Part shown: one piece after another, positions 33,297 through 41,452 of the stretch
How the letters are laid out: each line of letters begins with the position of its first letter
Numbering within the stretch: position 1 is the first letter of the stretch
From: Mycolicibacterium arenosum
GTDB taxonomy: Bacteria > Actinomycetota > Actinomycetes > Mycobacteriales > Mycobacteriaceae
DNA: 64,000 nt
Direction: 5' to 3'
Assembly (NCBI RefSeq): GCF_024320865.1
Contig: NZ_JANDBD010000007.1
Coordinates: 326,177 to 390,176 of the forward strand
Program-made: the position numbers and the translations under genes
Notes under the pieces: model-generated
The model's database searches: none
The model's input: only the letters and a program-made list of their open reading frames with translations
Told to the model about the DNA's origin: nothing

Positions 33297-34154
33297 GTGT
33301 CCGAGTCCGGTGCCGAGGCTGATCAGCTCGCAGACGAGCACGGCGTCATCGCGGAGGCGACCCCGTCTCCGCCGCCCCCACCCGATCTGACCGCCGCGGC
33401 GTTCTTCGACGTCGACAACACGCTGGTGCAGGGGTCCTCCCTGGTGCACTTCGCCCGCGGGCTGGCGGCGCGCAACTACTTCACCTACGGCGACCTGCTG
33501 CGATTCGGCTACGCGCAGGCCAAGTTCCAGCTCACCGGCAAGGAGAACAGCGACGACGTCGCCGCGGGCAGGCGCAAGGCGCTCTCCTTCATCGAGGGCA
33601 GGCCGACGTCGGAGCTGGCCACACTGGGCGAGGAGATCTACGACGAGATCATCGCCGACAAGATCTGGCAGGGCACCCGCGCGCTGACGCAGATGCACCT
33701 CGACGCCGGCCAGCAGGTGTGGCTCGTCACAGCAACCCCATACGAACTCGCGGCCACCATCGCGAGCAAGCTCGGCCTGACCGGCGCGCTGGGCACCGTC
33801 GCCGAATCCGTCGACGGCGTCTTCACCGGCCGCCTGGTCGGCGACATCCTGCACGGCGTCGGAAAGGCGCACGCAGTGCGCTCGCTGGCGATCCGCGAGG
33901 GGCTCAACCTCCGACGCTGCACCGCGTACTCCGACAGCTTCAACGACGTGCCGATGCTGTCGCTCGTCGGCACCGCGGTGGCGATCAATCCGGATGCCGC
34001 GCTGCGCAACGTCGCCCGTGATCGCGGCTGGGAGATCCGCGACTTCCGCACCGCCCGCAAGGCCGCGCGCATCGGCGTTCCGTCGGCGCTGGCGCTCGGC
34101 GCCGCAGGTGGAGCGCTCGCGGCCGTGGTTTCTCGGCGGCAGAGCGGCGGGTAG
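33297..34154 (+). CDS. HAD-IB family phosphatase (SerB1-like)
   Basis: A 285-residue HAD-superfamily IB hydrolase. Motif I is AAFFDVDNTLVQGSS (nucleophile Asp near 38), motif II is the VTATPYEL region, motif III involves GKAHAVRSL, and motif IV is YSDSFNDVPML. A proline-rich N-terminal extension (PSPPPPPD) precedes the domain. A C-terminal hydrophobic helix (ALALGAAGGALAAVV) with a basic end suggests membrane association. The M. tuberculosis orthologue (Rv0505c) is named serB1, but lipid or other phosphates are equally plausible substrates. The start is GTG 33297, probably leaderless. Confidence 0.88.
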   Translation: MSESGAEADQLADEHGVIAEATPSPPPPPDLTAAAFFDVDNTLVQGSSLVHFARGLAARNYFTYGDLLRFGYAQAKFQLTGKENSDDVAAGRRKALSFIEGRPTSELATLGEEIYDEIIADKIWQGTRALTQMHLDAGQQVWLVTATPYELAATIASKLGLTGALGTVAESVDGVFTGRLVGDILHGVGKAHAVRSLAIREGLNLRRCTAYSDSFNDVPMLSLVGTAVAINPDAALRNVARDRGWEIRDFRTARKAARIGVPSALALGAAGGALAAVVSRRQSGG

Positions 34155-34202
34155 GCTCGCCCGCCAACAGCTTGAGACAGTGATCGGGGAGTAAGGCACG
34201 CA

Positions 34203-34733
34203 ATGGGCATCGCCGACAACATCGTGGGAACCCACTACCGGTACCCGGACTACTTCGAGGTCGACCGGGAGAAGATCCGGGAGTTCGCGAAGGCCGTCAA
34301 GGACGAGCATCCCGCGCACTACTCCGAAGACGCCGCCAAGGAGGTCGGCTACGACGCGATCGTGGCGTCGCTGACGTTCGTCGCGGTCGCGGGCCGTCGC
34401 GTGCAGGCCGAGATCTTCAATCAGTTCGACGTGCCGATCAACATGGAGCGGGTGCTGCATCGCGACCAGAAGCTGGTCTTCCACCGCCCGATCCTCGCCG
34501 GGGACAAACTCTGGTTCGACTCGTACCTGGACTCGGTCATCGAGTCGCACGGCGCGATCCTCACCGAGATCCGCGGCGAGGTCACCGACGACAACGGCGA
34601 ACCGGTGCTCACCAGCATCGTCACCGTGATGGGCGAGGCCGAGCACGAGGGTGAGGTCGACGAGATGTCAGCCCAGATCGCCGCGGCGCGCGACGCCGCG
34701 ATCAAGCGGATGGTCGAGAAGCAGAAGAACTAG
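34203..34733 (+). CDS. HadA-like (3R)-hydroxyacyl dehydratase subunit (Rv0504c-like)
   Basis: A 176-residue MaoC/hot-dog protein beginning MGIADNIVGTHYRYPDYFEVDREKIREFAKAV, the signature of the mycobacterial HadA/HadC-type subunits. FNQFDVPINMERVLHRDQKLVFHRPILAGDKLWFDSYLDSV covers the hot-dog strand pair. HadA-type subunits pair with a catalytic HadB in mycolic acid elongation; this stand-alone paralogue matches Rv0504c, whose partner and substrate I do not know. GGGGAG lies 11 nt before the ATG. It follows the serB1-like gene by 48 bp and may be co-transcribed. Confidence 0.87.
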   Translation: MGIADNIVGTHYRYPDYFEVDREKIREFAKAVKDEHPAHYSEDAAKEVGYDAIVASLTFVAVAGRRVQAEIFNQFDVPINMERVLHRDQKLVFHRPILAGDKLWFDSYLDSVIESHGAILTEIRGEVTDDNGEPVLTSIVTVMGEAEHEGEVDEMSAQIAAARDAAIKRMVEKQKN

Positions 34734-34744
34734 GCCCGAAGTCG

Positions 34745-35812
34745 CTAGCCGAGGAACATGTTCCGGCGGTTGGCCAGCAGCTGGTAGAGCGTCTGCTGGA
34801 TGGTCTCGCGGACCTGGTCGGTCAGCTCGAACGTCACCATCGGATCCTCGGCGGCGTACTCGTCGTAGCCGTCGGTGGGGATCGGCTCGCCGAACTGGAT
34901 GTGCCACTTCGACGGCAGCGGGATCAGACCCGCCGGGCCTGCGAGCGGGAACAGCGGCGTCACCGGGAAGTACGGCAGCCCCAGCAATCTCGCCAGCAGC
35001 TTCACGTCGGCGATCATCGGGTAGATCTCCTCGGAGCCGACGATCGAGCACGGGATGATCGGCGCCTTTGCCTGCAACGCCGCGGCGACGAACCCGCCAC
35101 GGCCGAACCGCTGCAGCTTGTAGCGGTCGCGGAACTGCTTGCCGAGGCCCTTGTAACCCTCGGGGAACACCGCCGTGAGCTCGCCCGCTCCGAGCAGCCG
35201 GTGGGCGTCGGCCGTGCACGCCATCGTGTGTCCGGCCTTGCGTGCCGCCTGCCCGAGCACCGGCATGTCGAACACCAGATCCGCGGCGAGCAGACGCAGG
35301 TTCCGGTGCGCCGGATGCTCGTCGTGCACGGCGACCTGAGTCATCAGACCGTCGATCGGCAGGACCCCGGCGTGGTTCGCCACGACGAGCCCCGCGCCCT
35401 CGACGGGAAGGTTCTCGATGCCGCTGACCTCGACCCGGAACCAGTGCCGGAAGAGGCCTCTCAGCAAAGGCAGGAAGATCGACTCGTTGAGGTGTTGGTC
35501 GAAGCCGAATTCGTCGACGGTGTAGTCGCCGGCCATCCGCTTGCGCACGAACTCGGCGACCGCGGCGATCCGCTGCGCGAGTTCGTTCGGGTCGTCGTCG
35601 GCGGCGCCGCCGAGGCCACCGCCGGCGCGCGCCTGGTCGATCTCGCGGACGACGGCCGCGATCTGATCGGCCGACGCCCTGGTTCCCGGATCGGCGAGGA
35701 CCGACGGGTGCCTGCGTGAACTCTCGGCCCGCGCGGCGGCCCGCCGCTGAGCCGAACCTCGGCTCGAATTCGAGTGCAGTGGAATGACTTTCGCCTTCGA
35801 CTCACCCGCCAC
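34745..35812 (-). CDS. 1-acylglycerol-3-phosphate acyltransferase-family protein (Rv0502-like)
   Basis: A 355-residue protein with an Arg/Ser-rich, probably disordered N-terminus (about 1-115) and a PlsC-type acyltransferase domain. Catalytic HX4D motif is VVANHAGVLPID (about residue 150), followed by AVFPEGYKGLGKQFRDRYKLQRF and IIPCSIVGSEEIYPM. It is an Rv0502-type enzyme, thought to act in phospholipid or glycolipid acylation. The start GTG 35812 is chosen for its GGAAGGTGG upstream. It follows the SDR gene by 34 bp, an arrangement conserved in mycobacteria. Confidence 0.88.
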   Translation of the reverse strand: MAGESKAKVIPLHSNSSRGSAQRRAAARAESSRRHPSVLADPGTRASADQIAAVVREIDQARAGGGLGGAADDDPNELAQRIAAVAEFVRKRMAGDYTVDEFGFDQHLNESIFLPLLRGLFRHWFRVEVSGIENLPVEGAGLVVANHAGVLPIDGLMTQVAVHDEHPAHRNLRLLAADLVFDMPVLGQAARKAGHTMACTADAHRLLGAGELTAVFPEGYKGLGKQFRDRYKLQRFGRGGFVAAALQAKAPIIPCSIVGSEEIYPMIADVKLLARLLGLPYFPVTPLFPLAGPAGLIPLPSKWHIQFGEPIPTDGYDEYAAEDPMVTFELTDQVRETIQQTLYQLLANRRNMFLG

Positions 35813-35846
35813 GTCGCCACCTTCCTCCACCCCGACCACAACCGGA

Positions 35847-36968
35847 CTACCGTCCCCAGCGCTGCGCCGCCGCGACGGCGCGGCTCTCCAGTGAGCGTAC
35901 CCATTTCGGGTCGATGATCGGCGTCAATCCACGACCACGCACGTAATCGTCGAAAGCCTCCGCAGTCGTCCACTTCGGGCTATAACCGAGGTCCTTCCGC
36001 ATCCTCGCGGTGTCCATCACTCGGCCGTAGCTCAGGTAGTTCAACTGCTCGCGATCGAGTTCAGTGTACTTCGTTGCACGCCTCAGCGAATCCACGGCGG
36101 ACAGCGCCGGACCCGGCACCGGCAGCTGGATCCGACCCGATCGCCGGATCGCCTGCGACATCATGATCACGCCCGAGGCGCCGATGTTGAACGTGCCCGC
36201 GCGACCCGCGACGGTGGCCCGTGCCAGAGCGCCGAGGGCGTCCTGCTCGTGCAGCAGCTGCAGCCGCGCGTCGTGCCCGAGCACCGACGGCACCACCGGA
36301 CCCGAGAGGTAGCGCGACAGCGCCGTGTCCATCCCCGGCCCGATCATGTTGGCGAGCCGCAGGATCGTCACCGCGATATCCGGCCGGCGGCGCGCCAGGC
36401 CGCGCGCGTATCCCTCGATGTCGATGCTGTCGCGGGCGAAACCCTCACCCGGCGGCCGCCGCGACGACCCGTCCTCGGTGAACAGCACGGGGTCGCGAGC
36501 GCTGGAGCCGTAGACCTCCGACGTGGACTTCAACACCACCCGGCGTACCGACGGCGCCTTCTGACAGGCGGCGAACAACTGCATCGCGCCCATCACGTTG
36601 AGTTCCTTGAGCGCGGCCCGTCCGCCGGACCGCGGCGCGTAGGAGGCCGCCGACGCGTGCACCACCGTGTCGACGTCGCCGTTGCGAATCACCTTGGCGA
36701 TGAACGGATTCCGGATGTCCGCACGCACGAACTCGGCCCGGCCCATTCGCCGGAGCAGGTCCTTGCTCGGCGCGATGGCATCGACCGCGATGACGTGGTT
36801 GATCAGCGGGTCCTGCGCCAGCCGAGCCGTCAGGTAGCCGCCGAGGAACCGGCACGCGCCGGTGACCAGCACCACCTTCGGGTAGTGCACGGTGTCCTGA
36901 GAATCGTTCGCACCGCCGGCATTCGAGCCCTGCGGTGGCCGAACCCCCGAGCGCCCGTCTGCATCCAT
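35847..36968 (-). CDS. SDR-family protein with altered YxxxK site (Rv0501/galE2-like)
   Basis: A 373-residue extended SDR. The nucleotide loop VVLVTGACRFLGGYL, the KSTSEVYGSS strand and LRLANMIGPGMD are present. Where the catalytic YxxxK should be, the sequence reads GFARDSIDIEGYARG, with no Tyr-Lys pair. To my recollection the M. tuberculosis orthologue Rv0501 shows the same loss, so it is probably a family trait. The protein may therefore bind NAD(P) or a sugar nucleotide without classic epimerase chemistry, despite the galE2 label. It lies just downstream of the bS22 gene and upstream of the acyltransferase, in the same direction. Confidence 0.87.
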   Translation of the reverse strand: MDADGRSGVRPPQGSNAGGANDSQDTVHYPKVVLVTGACRFLGGYLTARLAQDPLINHVIAVDAIAPSKDLLRRMGRAEFVRADIRNPFIAKVIRNGDVDTVVHASAASYAPRSGGRAALKELNVMGAMQLFAACQKAPSVRRVVLKSTSEVYGSSARDPVLFTEDGSSRRPPGEGFARDSIDIEGYARGLARRRPDIAVTILRLANMIGPGMDTALSRYLSGPVVPSVLGHDARLQLLHEQDALGALARATVAGRAGTFNIGASGVIMMSQAIRRSGRIQLPVPGPALSAVDSLRRATKYTELDREQLNYLSYGRVMDTARMRKDLGYSPKWTTAEAFDDYVRGRGLTPIIDPKWVRSLESRAVAAAQRWGR

Positions 36969-36997
36969 CGGGACAGCCTAGCGGCAGTGGCGCGAGG

Positions 36998-37099
36998 TTA
37001 CTTGCCGAGTTTTCTGCGCTGCACCCGCGTGCGACGAAGCAGCTTGCGGTGCTTCTTCTTCGACATGCGCTTGCGACGCTTCTTGATGACTGAACCCAT
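36998..37099 (-). CDS. ribosomal protein bS22 (AURKAIP1/COX24-like)
   Basis: A 33-residue, very basic peptide [18 protein letters not shown]... ending [12 protein letters not shown], from ATG 37099 to TAA 36998-37000, too short for many gene callers. The sequence is the invariant actinobacterial bS22 (AURKAIP1/COX24 domain) protein, which in mycobacteria binds the small subunit near the decoding region. GGAG lies 5 nt upstream. It corresponds to Rv0500B. It sits between the excisionase-like regulator and the SDR gene. Confidence 0.93.
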
Positions 37100-37249
37100 G
37101 TACTCCGCTACCTACCTACCGACTGCACGGCGAGACGCGATACTGACGCGTTCTCAGCACGTTGCTTGACACGACTTAACCCGGCCACCCTACCGGAGGA
37201 CGGGCCACGGACTGAAATGGCCCGACCCGCCCACCCGACGGGGCGGCTG

Positions 37250-37516
37250 TCAGCCCGCGTCGAAGTACGACGTCTCCAGCAGGTCGTGAACCGCCTTGGC
37301 GTGCACGCGGAACGACCGCCCCACCCGCACCGCGGGCAGTTCGCCGTTGTGGACCAGTCGATAAACGGTCATCTTGCTCACCCGCATGAGGCTGGCCACC
37401 TCGGCGACGGTGAGAAATTGAGCTCGGGGGGCCTGGCCTTCGCCAGCTCCGCCGGCAGCGGCGTCACGCGCCGGCTTACCGGAATCGCGCCCCGATGGCC
37501 CGTTCATAGACGTCAT
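37250..37516 (-). CDS. excisionase-type helix-turn-helix protein (Rv0500A-like)
   Basis: An 88-residue DNA-binding protein. A disordered Gly/Ala-rich N-terminus (1-33) is followed by a MerR/excisionase winged HTH (FLTVAEVASLMRVSKMTVYRLVHNGELPAVRVGRSFRVHAKAV). The start is placed at ATG 37516 (MTSMNGPSGR) by similarity to Rv0500A. The mycobacterial protein is not phage-linked; it is a conserved chromosomal regulator. Targets are unknown; bS22 lies directly downstream. Confidence 0.9.
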   Translation of the reverse strand: MTSMNGPSGRDSGKPARDAAAGGAGEGQAPRAQFLTVAEVASLMRVSKMTVYRLVHNGELPAVRVGRSFRVHAKAVHDLLETSYFDAG

Positions 37517-37653
37517 CGCAACCCAATCCATCAGGCACGCCGACGTCAGCGGCTTCCCCACCGCTGACGCAGAAGCGTGCATACACGAGGAGAATAGCGT
37601 GGCAGGTGGGGTTATTGCGACGGGTGTGGACGAATCCGTTGGAAATTCATTAA

Positions 37654-38514
37654 CTACTCTGATGTAATTCCTAGCTGCTCAGAGCGTGTTTTCGCAGCTG
37701 ACACCGCATCCGCGACCGCCGCGCGCAGCCCCCCGCGCTCCAGTTCCCGCAGCCCAGCGGCAGTGGTTCCGCCAGGCGACGTGACCTGTGCTCGCAGCTG
37801 CGCCGCGCTGGTGTCGACCACGGTGTCGTCGCCCTGCTTCTGCGCGTCCATGCGCTGCAGCAGCATCGCGGCCGAGCCGTCCATCGTCTGGACCACCAGA
37901 TCGGTGGCGACCTCGCGAGGCAGACCCTCGGCTACGCCGGCGTCGACGAGCGCCTCGATCATCAGGAAGAAGTACGCGGGCCCGGACCCCGATACCGCGG
38001 TCACGACGTCCATCTGACTCTCCGGAACCTCGAGCACGCCGCCGACGGCCTTGAATATCGCGGCCACCTCCTTGACCTGCTCGGGGGTCGCGAACCTGCC
38101 GGGGGCCATCGCGCTCACGCCCGCACCGACCAGCGCGGGCGTATTCGGCATCACCCGAACCACCGGCGCACCGGCGGGCAGCTTCGCCTCGTAGTAGGCC
38201 GTGCTGACGCCGGCGGCCACGGAGACGAAAACCTGCTCGGCGCTGTTGTTCTCGGCCTGCGTCGCGCCCTCGGCGATGTCGACCAGGGCCGTCGCCACGT
38301 CCGACGGCTTGACGGCGATCACGATGTAGGTCGCGTTCTCCGCCGCGTCGGCGACCGACGTCTGCAGCACCGAGTACTTCTCCGACAGGAACCTCGCCCG
38401 CTCCGGGTTCTTCTCGGCGACGGCGATGTCCTTCGCCTGCCGCCCCGCTCGCAGGAGCCCGGAAAGCAGTGCCTCCCCGATGCTTCCACCACCGATGATC
38501 GCGATTCTCGCCAC
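37654..38514 (-). CDS. proC: pyrroline-5-carboxylate reductase
   Basis: A 286-residue enzyme for the last step of proline synthesis. The NADP-binding loop IAIIGGGSIGEALLSGLL, the VIAVKPSDV strand, VVRVMPNTPALVGAGVSAM and the ProC signature TAVSGSGPAYFFLMIEALVDAGV plus TSPGGTTAAGLRELE are intact. The start is GTG 38514. It stands alone between the thioesterase-like gene and the excisionase-like regulator (137 bp downstream). Confidence 0.97.
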   Translation of the reverse strand: MARIAIIGGGSIGEALLSGLLRAGRQAKDIAVAEKNPERARFLSEKYSVLQTSVADAAENATYIVIAVKPSDVATALVDIAEGATQAENNSAEQVFVSVAAGVSTAYYEAKLPAGAPVVRVMPNTPALVGAGVSAMAPGRFATPEQVKEVAAIFKAVGGVLEVPESQMDVVTAVSGSGPAYFFLMIEALVDAGVAEGLPREVATDLVVQTMDGSAAMLLQRMDAQKQGDDTVVDTSAAQLRAQVTSPGGTTAAGLRELERGGLRAAVADAVSAAKTRSEQLGITSE

Positions 38515-38580
38515 GCGCCAAGCATTGCACGACGGCTCCGGTTCGGACGGGCGGCTCCGGTTGAATCGACGCCTCGGGCG

Positions 38581-39453
38581 TCAGGCGGGGGCGGGCACCA
38601 ACGCCAACTGCCGCGACTGCACGATGATGCGACCCTCACAGTCCACGACGACGTGATCCTCGTCGAACCACTCCTGGCCGATCTGTGTCGTCGTCGCGAT
38701 CACCCGCAGCCACCCGTCGGCCGGAATGCCGCGTAGATACGCCGTCAGCTGCACCGTGGGCGCCCACCCGAACCTGTTCACCCCGAACGTCACCGGAGCC
38801 GACACGTCGCCGCACAGCAGTGCGAACAGCACGTCCGGGGCGCCCTCCCTCGGCCGGACCCAGTACTCGATCATCGGCGGCCCACCGTCGGCCCTGGGCG
38901 CCATGGTCGACAGCGACGGCCGGATGTCACAGCCGTGGGCCAGGTGCACGATGTCGGCCATCGGATGCCCCGGCCCGATCGGCTCCAGGCCGGGCGGCGG
39001 ATCCGGCGTCATGAGGTTGATCACCGGGTTGACCGATAGCAGCGGATCCGTGTGGCCCTCGGGTTGCGCGAGCGTGATCACCGCGCGGACGGCGGTCTTC
39101 TCACGCTGGTTGAGTTCGACGTCGACCAGGTTCACCCGGCGGCCTCGCTTGCGGACCGTGCAGACCACCCGCAGGGCGCCGGGGTCGGGCGCCCACAGGA
39201 AGCTGCCCGACACCGCGATCGGTTCGACGCCGGGCTGAGCTCCATCGATCCCCCGGTCGCTGCGCTCCTGCCCGCCGAGCGACGCTCTGGCCGCCTTCGC
39301 CATCAGCGCCAGCATCGCGCCGCCGTGCACCTTCTCGCCGATGGTCCAGTGCTCGTTGAGGACGCCTTCGAAGACCGCGTACGTGGTACCGTCCCGCTCC
39401 TCGGCCGACACCTCGGTCAGCGCCATCGCGTCGTCGAATCGGGTCGAGTTCAT
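38581..39453 (-). CDS. acyl-CoA thioesterase-like double hot-dog protein (Rv0499 position)
   Basis: A 290-residue protein. Residues about 15-115 form one hot-dog domain (DGTTYAVFEGVLNEHWTIGEKVHGGAMLALMAKAA) and residues about 160-285 a second, so it is a TesB/4HBT_3-like fused double hot-dog. The ATG at 39453 has GGGGAG upstream. Acyl-CoA substrates are likely, but no specific one can be named. Its position between proC and the TIM-barrel isomerase matches Rv0499. Confidence 0.78.
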   Translation of the reverse strand: MNSTRFDDAMALTEVSAEERDGTTYAVFEGVLNEHWTIGEKVHGGAMLALMAKAARASLGGQERSDRGIDGAQPGVEPIAVSGSFLWAPDPGALRVVCTVRKRGRRVNLVDVELNQREKTAVRAVITLAQPEGHTDPLLSVNPVINLMTPDPPPGLEPIGPGHPMADIVHLAHGCDIRPSLSTMAPRADGGPPMIEYWVRPREGAPDVLFALLCGDVSAPVTFGVNRFGWAPTVQLTAYLRGIPADGWLRVIATTTQIGQEWFDEDHVVVDCEGRIIVQSRQLALVPAPA

Positions 39454-39476
39454 AGCTCCCCTCCGTGATTTCGCCA

Positions 39477-40322
39477 CTAACGCAACAGGTGGGCTCGAGC
39501 GAACTCGAGCGATTCGACGAGCAGTTCCTCGCGTTCGGCGGCGTTGCGCGCCCGCGAGGTGGTGACCTCCAGGATCACGTGGCCCGCGAAATCGCTGGCG
39601 GCCAGCATCTGACAGATCTCGACGGCCGGCTGCGAGCCGCGGCCGGGCACCAGGTGTTCGTCGGTGGACGCGCCGCTGCCGTCGCACAGGTGCAGGTGCA
39701 CCAACCCGTCGCCCATCCGCTGCGCCATCTCGATGGCGTCGGTGCCCGCGGTCGCCGAATGCGACAGGTCGAGGGTGTAGTGCGCGTGCCCGCCGTCGAG
39801 CGGGTCGTACGACGGCGCGAACGCCGAGATGGCCGGGCCGGGGCTGCCGCCGCGTTTCCGCATCCGCTCGATCGACGGCTGCCCGGTGCCCCAGATCCGG
39901 TCCGCGCGGAACGGGAACATGTTCTCCACGGCGACCATGACGTCGCTGCTCGACTCGAGCTCGGCCACTTGATCGCCGAACCCCTCCGCGTACCGGCGCT
40001 GCCACCGGAACGGCGGATGCACGACGACGGTCTGGGCGCCCAGTTCCTCGGCGGCGCGCACGCTGCGCTCCAGCTTGGGGATGGGGTTGGCGCCCCACAC
40101 GCGCTGCGAGATCAGCAGGCAGGGCGCGTGCACGCTGAGCACCGGCACGTCGTAGTCGGCCGACAGCTTCGCGATGGCCTTGACGTCCTGGCTGGCCGCT
40201 TCGGCCCACACCATCAGCTCGACGCCGTCGTACCCGAGGCGCGCCGCGTACTCGAAAGCAGCCTCGGTCCGCAGGGGATAGACCGAGGCCGTCGACAGAC
40301 CGACCTTGATAGCAGGGCGCAC
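39477..40322 (-). CDS. xylose isomerase-like TIM-barrel protein (Rv0498-like)
   Basis: A 281-residue sugar phosphate isomerase/epimerase-family TIM barrel. VGLSTASVYPLRTEAAFEYAARLGYDGVELMVW, VLSVHAPCLLISQRVWGANPI, TVVVHPPFRWQRRYAEGF, VENMFPF, TLDLSHSATAG and VHLHLCDG show the metal-ligand Glu/His/Asp set of AP-endonuclease-2-like barrels. It matches Rv0498 almost residue for residue in these segments as I recall it. Substrate unknown. GTG 40322 lies 20 bp after the upstream gene. Confidence 0.88.
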   Translation of the reverse strand: MRPAIKVGLSTASVYPLRTEAAFEYAARLGYDGVELMVWAEAASQDVKAIAKLSADYDVPVLSVHAPCLLISQRVWGANPIPKLERSVRAAEELGAQTVVVHPPFRWQRRYAEGFGDQVAELESSSDVMVAVENMFPFRADRIWGTGQPSIERMRKRGGSPGPAISAFAPSYDPLDGGHAHYTLDLSHSATAGTDAIEMAQRMGDGLVHLHLCDGSGASTDEHLVPGRGSQPAVEICQMLAASDFAGHVILEVTTSRARNAAEREELLVESLEFARAHLLR

Positions 40323-40342
40323 TGAGGAGATATCTTGGCGCG

Positions 40343-41452
40343 TCAGTGCGACTGCAGCAGCGCCAGGGGTCCGAACGCGACCAGCGCCCCGACCGCCACC
40401 GCGATCAGCGTGCTGGCGATGTCCTCGGTCCTGCGCACCACCCGCACCCCCGCGACCAGGCCGAGGATGACGAGCACGGCCAGTACCAGAGCCACGATCG
40501 TGTTCCACTTCCACAGCAGGTCGAAGGCGATGAAGAGGCCGGCGCCGAAGGCCACGGCGAGGATGCACTGCACGACCACCCAGACGCCGCGCAGGAACGC
40601 CGATCCGGTGTGCGCCTCGGTGTCGATGTCGTCGCCGTCGCGCCGCGGGTCCTCACCGAGGTCGATGTCCTCCGGCGTGGGAGCGGCCTTCCGACGGGCC
40701 AGATCGTCGGCCATCGACTGGCCGCCGCCGAACAGCGTGTCGGCACTCGAATGCAGATACGACGGGACGCCGGACGTGTCCGACTCGTCCAGCGCCTCGT
40801 CGTCGGCCTCCGTGTCGAAGTCCAGCGAGTTGAGATCGAGTTCGGGTCGGTCGTCGTCCACGTCGCCGAGCGGGTCGGGGCTCATGCCCTCGGCACCGCC
40901 GGCGGGCGCGGAGAAGCCGGGGGGCGACGCCGCCTTGGGCCGACGCGGCGGCGGCGGCGCGAACTCCACGGGTGCGTCGTCGGCGTCGCGCAACTCGAGG
41001 AAGGCCTCGTAGTCGTCCTCGGCGGCGGTCACCGGTTCGGCGGTTACGACCTGCTCCTCGGCCTCGGCGACCTCCTCGGCCTCGGCGACGGGCGGCTCGG
41101 CCTCGTCAACCGACTCGGCCTCGTCAACCGACTCGGCCTCGTCTACCTGCTCGGCCTCGTCTTCCTGCTCGATCGACTCGACGGTATCGGCTTGCGGCGC
41201 AACGCCGTTCGTCGCGGGCTCCGGCTCGGGTTCAGGCTCGGGCTCGGGCGCCGGCTCCGCTTTGGGCGCGGGCGTGTCATCGGTGATGATCGGGATCTCG
41301 CCGGTGAGTTCGGCGACGGTCACCGAGTCGGTGTTGCCGCGGCGGCGACGGCGTCGGCCGCCGACGGGCGGAGCGCCGATGCTGCCGTTGCGGGCGAGCA
41401 ATTCGGCGACCGAGATCGGCCGTGTGCTGGTGTGGTCTTCTGAATCTGTCAT
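40343..41452 (-). CDS. acidic-repeat membrane protein (Rv0497-like)
   Basis: A 369-residue protein. An N-terminal cytosolic region begins TRPISVAELLARNGSIG and a basic patch GGRRRRRRG. A long acidic, low-complexity region (about 60-290) follows, with alternating Glu-Pro and tandem VDEAES repeats. Three membrane helices close the protein (about 288-312, 316-338, 345-365). The architecture matches Rv0497, whose function is unknown. The ATG start overlaps the ppx stop by 4 bp, so it is co-transcribed with the exopolyphosphatase. Confidence 0.85.
   Translation of the reverse strand: MTDSEDHTSTRPISVAELLARNGSIGAPPVGGRRRRRRGNTDSVTVAELTGEIPIITDDTPAPKAEPAPEPEPEPEPEPATNGVAPQADTVESIEQEDEAEQVDEAESVDEAESVDEAEPPVAEAEEVAEAEEQVVTAEPVTAAEDDYEAFLELRDADDAPVEFAPPPPRRPKAASPPGFSAPAGGAEGMSPDPLGDVDDDRPELDLNSLDFDTEADDEALDESDTSGVPSYLHSSADTLFGGGQSMADDLARRKAAPTPEDIDLGEDPRRDGDDIDTEAHTGSAFLRGVWVVVQCILAVAFGAGLFIAFDLLWKWNTIVALVLAVLVILGLVAGVRVVRRTEDIASTLIAVAVGALVAFGPLALLQSH
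41096..41167. repeat. four 18-bp tandem repeats inside the Rv0497-like gene
   Basis: Units start at 41096, 41114, 41132 and 41150. The first two are identical (CTCGGCCTCGTCAACCGA) and the last two vary by a few bases. They encode six-residue acidic repeats (V-D-E-A-E-S). Copy number is likely to vary between strains. Confidence 0.8.

Noticed and set aside
37250..37516. Excisionase-like protein as evidence of a prophage or integrative element
   Set aside because: It is the conserved chromosomal Rv0500A-type regulator, with no integrase, att repeats or phage genes nearby.
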